A DNA stretch of 14,376 nucleotides from Treponema sp. (GTDB lineage Bacteria > Spirochaetota > Spirochaetia > Treponematales > Breznakiellaceae), in the NCBI GenBank assembly GCA_031275035.1, contig JAISPH010000235.1:1-14376 (forward strand). The letters are read 5' to 3'. Shown here one piece after another: positions 12,134-14,376 of the stretch. The notes under the pieces are model-generated. The model saw nothing but the letters and a program-made list of their open reading frames with translations. It was not told the origin of the DNA and searched no databases. A program made the translations under genes and the position numbers. Position 1 is the first letter of the stretch. The number at the start of each line of letters is the position of its first letter.

Positions 12134-14179
12134 TTATGAAAGGGTATGGATGCTGAATACCCCCGGAATGCCCCGTATGTTTTTGAGCACCTGCTTTTGG
12201 TTTTCCGCCCTTTCCAGCTGCAGGGTAAAAAATCCCGTAAGCCGGTTGGGGGCGGTTTCCTCAAGCCGGCCCTCGATAAGGTGGCCCTGATACTTTCTGG
12301 CGGCGCCTTCAATTTCGGAAAAAAGATCCTGGGACAGTTTCGCTTCAATCTTAAAGTGTTTTATCAGATGGGAACCGGCGTTTTCCCATTCGGTATCGAT
12401 CTTCCGCTCCTCAAAATCGGGAATATGCGCCAGGTTGCTGCAATTTTTCCGGTGAACGATAATGCCCCGGCCCCGGGAAACATAGCCTGTGATGGGATCT
12501 CCGGTCACGGGGCGGCAGCATTTGGCAAAACGGATCATCATGTTTTTTTCATCCTCCACCCGGACATGGAGGACGCCGGCATCCGCCGTCTGCTGGATGA
12601 CGGTTTGCATCGCCGGGGTTTTGGCCGCATCCCTTTCCGGCGGCGGGGTTCCGGGGAGGGGCTTTTTTTTGGCGACGACATTTTTTTCTATGATGAGGGA
12701 ATCGTCATTCTGTTGAAGCCAGGAACGGATCTTGCTGCGGGCCTTGGAGGTCTTGACCAGGCGAAGCCAGTTAAGATGGGGGTGGGCATTCTGGGAGGTG
12801 AGGATCTCCACCACCTGGGTATTCTGCAGTTCCGCTCCGAGGGGGATAATGGCCCCGTCGGCTTTGGCGCCCGTGCAGTGTTCCCCCACGGCGGTATGGA
12901 TGTGATAGGCGAAGTCGATGGGAGTGGCGCCCATGGGAAGCTCTATCACCTTTCCCCTGGGACTGAAGACATAGATGGAATCCCTGAGGAGTTCCCGCTT
13001 GATATCCTCCAGGCAGGATTCGGAGGGCCGGTTTTCGCCGTTTTCGTTTTCGATACGTTTCCAGTCCCTGAGACGGTTTACAATGGAAATATCCCGGGGC
13101 CGTACTATTTCCTTGGCGGAACCCTTCTTGTAAAGCCAGTGGCTGGCGACGCCGTATTCGGCGATTTGGTGCATTTCCCCGGTACGGATCTGTATCTCCA
13201 GCAGCCTGCCGTTCTCCTCTTCTCCGGCCGCGGCCTCCGCCGTTTTCGTTCCGCCCGTAAAGGCCATTACCGTGGTGTGGAGACTCTGATACCCGTTGGA
13301 TTTGGGCATGGCGATATAGTCCTTAAAGCGGCCCTCCAGGGGTTTCCATAAACGGTGGACCATGCCCAGCAGGGTATAGCATTCTTCGATGCTGCCGCAG
13401 AGTATTCTGATGCCGAAGAGATCGTAGAGATCCCCGGCGCTTTTACCCTGTTTTCGAAGCTTCTGGTAAATCGAGTAGAAGTGCTTTGCCCTGCTGGTGG
13501 TTTCAACCTGAATGCCCGCGGCTTCGGCCTCTCTCCTGATAATGCTCTGCACCCTGTCGAGAAAGTCATGCCGTTCCCCCTTCTTGAGGGAGACTATATC
13601 CTTGATGTGAAGAAAGACCTCCCGGTGCAGGTACTTCAGGGACAGATCCTCAAGCTCATCCTTGATCCAGGAGATGCCCAGCCTGTCCGCCAGGGGGGCG
13701 TAGATGTCCAGGCATTCCTGGGCCGTCGCCTTGCGCTGTTCGGGGCTTAGATCGTCCAGGGTCCTCATGCGGTGAAGCCTGCCGGCCAGTTTGATAAAAA
13801 TGACCCGTATGTCCTTGACCATGGCGAAGAGCATTTTCCTGATATTCTCCGCCTCCTGAATGGTTTTGTTGGTGGCGGAAATATCGGCAATCCTCGTAAC
13901 CTCTTCTGCCATGAGGGCCGCTTCGGGACCGAAACGTTTAAGAATCTCCGCGGCGGTGATGTCCGGGCCCGCTTCTTCCGCTCCGGCGTCCAGGGACCCC
14001 TGAAGCAGGGAGGCGATGACGGTATCCGCATCCAGGTTAAGATCGATGAGAATGGAAGCGGCCCCCAGGTCCGGTTCCCGGCGTTTAGAGAAACCCGCCC
14101 AGCGCAGCGCCTGGAACACACGTTCCCTGTCGGCGGCGCCGTAATTTTGGAGTTTTTCCGTAAACGCAACAGTGTCCAT
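12134..14179 (-). CDS. RelA/SpoT-type (p)ppGpp synthetase with degenerate hydrolase domain
   Basis: A 681-residue long-form stringent-response enzyme. Order: HD-type domain (about 20-170), synthetase (about 215-355), TGS (about 398-462), zinc-finger-like region with KCCRP (553-557) and HRKNC (576-580), and ACT (about 605-681). The synthetase looks active: AKHFYSIYQKL (231-241), GRFKDYIAMPKSNGYQSLHT (283-302) and EIQIRT (328-333). The HD site is eroded: the LLHD motif reads LLQG (58-61), the following E-D pair is absent, the upstream metal His is missing, and KLADRLHNMRTL reads KLAGRLHRMRTL (130-141). It should therefore make but not degrade (p)ppGpp, like gamma-proteobacterial RelA. Yet it carries RFKD (284-287), typical of bifunctional Rel/SpoT, rather than the EXDD of RelA. 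It starts 8 nt after prmC, so the two are co-transcribed. Confidence 0.95.
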   Translation of the reverse strand: MDTVAFTEKLQNYGAADRERVFQALRWAGFSKRREPDLGAASILIDLNLDADTVIASLLQGSLDAGAEEAGPDITAAEILKRFGPEAALMAEEVTRIADISATNKTIQEAENIRKMLFAMVKDIRVIFIKLAGRLHRMRTLDDLSPEQRKATAQECLDIYAPLADRLGISWIKDELEDLSLKYLHREVFLHIKDIVSLKKGERHDFLDRVQSIIRREAEAAGIQVETTSRAKHFYSIYQKLRKQGKSAGDLYDLFGIRILCGSIEECYTLLGMVHRLWKPLEGRFKDYIAMPKSNGYQSLHTTVMAFTGGTKTAEAAAGEEENGRLLEIQIRTGEMHQIAEYGVASHWLYKKGSAKEIVRPRDISIVNRLRDWKRIENENGENRPSESCLEDIKRELLRDSIYVFSPRGKVIELPMGATPIDFAYHIHTAVGEHCTGAKADGAIIPLGAELQNTQVVEILTSQNAHPHLNWLRLVKTSKARSKIRSWLQQNDDSLIIEKNVVAKKKPLPGTPPPERDAAKTPAMQTVIQQTADAGVLHVRVEDEKNMMIRFAKCCRPVTGDPITGYVSRGRGIIVHRKNCSNLAHIPDFEERKIDTEWENAGSHLIKHFKIEAKLSQDLFSEIEGAARKYQGHLIEGRLEETAPNRLTGFFTLQLERAENQKQVLKNIRGIPGVFSIHTLS

Positions 14180-14187
14180 GGTCCATA

Positions 14188-14376
14188 TTATCCATAAACC
14201 GCGCCGATGACCCGGTCCCGGCCCGGCAGATCCTTCTGTATTCTGATATTCCGGTACCCGCAGTTTTCCAGTATCCCGGTAATGGCCGGCATTTGTCTAG
14301 GGCCGGCCTCCATAAAGAGGGCGCCTCTCCTCTTGAGCCGGTCCCGGGCTCCGGCGATAAGGGGGCGGATCAGGGC
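14188..14376 (-). CDS. prmC: PrmC (HemK) peptide-release-factor glutamine methyltransferase, C-terminal end only
   Basis: The last 62 codons of a protein whose N-terminal part lies beyond the right edge. The pattern ALFMEAGPRQ, then GILENCGYRNI and KDLPGRDRVIGAVYG, is the usual C-terminus of PrmC, the S-adenosylmethionine enzyme that methylates the GGQ glutamine of release factors RF1 and RF2. The catalytic NPPY motif is outside the window. The stop is TAA (14190-14188 on the - strand), 8 nt before the start of the RelA-like gene, so the two form one operon. The assignment is from the tail only, but the KDL-x-G-x-DRV ending is characteristic. Confidence 0.82.
   Translation of the reverse strand, partial: ALIRPLIAGARDRLKRRGALFMEAGPRQMPAITGILENCGYRNIRIQKDLPGRDRVIGAVYG

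Noticed and set aside
12146..13351. A 401-codon open frame on + opposite the RelA-like gene
   Set aside because: It is the antisense shadow of a strongly conserved RelA/SpoT coding region and shows no family motif.

Overview
The window looks like chromosomal DNA from a spirochaete, most plausibly a gut Treponema. This is an inference from a ribose-type sugar ABC operon with a lipoprotein binding protein, a single long RelA/SpoT homologue next to prmC, and overall gene style. No rRNA or other marker in the window settles it. By eye the left part (about 1-8300) is more AT-rich than the right part (about 8500-14376), which suggests an accessory catabolic block beside an older housekeeping segment.

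Left block, all on + (2-8092): the C-terminal half of an RbsA-like ATPase, two RbsC-like permeases and a lipoprotein sugar-binding protein form a transporter operon. A hairpin pair follows, then an M24/creatinase-fold protein. A roughly 220-bp multi-hairpin repeat comes next, then a second M24-fold protein, a small protein of the Anabaena sensory rhodopsin transducer (ASRT) family and an MFS permease. Both M24 proteins lack the two metal-binding aspartates. Together these look like an uptake and processing pathway for an unidentified small molecule.

Middle (8093-10628): a strong bidirectional terminator, a second copy of the multi-hairpin repeat, a CapA-like lipoprotein on the - strand, and a graveyard of gene fragments. 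The fragments are the C-terminal end of a sugar permease on -, a frameshifted C-terminal end of a fucose/arabinose-isomerase-like protein on +, and a broken gene of about 110 codons that I do not recognise. They stand immediately upstream of an intact FGGY sugar kinase (10629-12116), so the kinase appears to be the survivor of a decayed sugar operon.

Right end (12134-14376), on -: a full-length RelA/SpoT-type (p)ppGpp enzyme with an eroded HD hydrolase site but an intact synthetase domain, preceded by the C-terminal end of prmC, which runs off the window.
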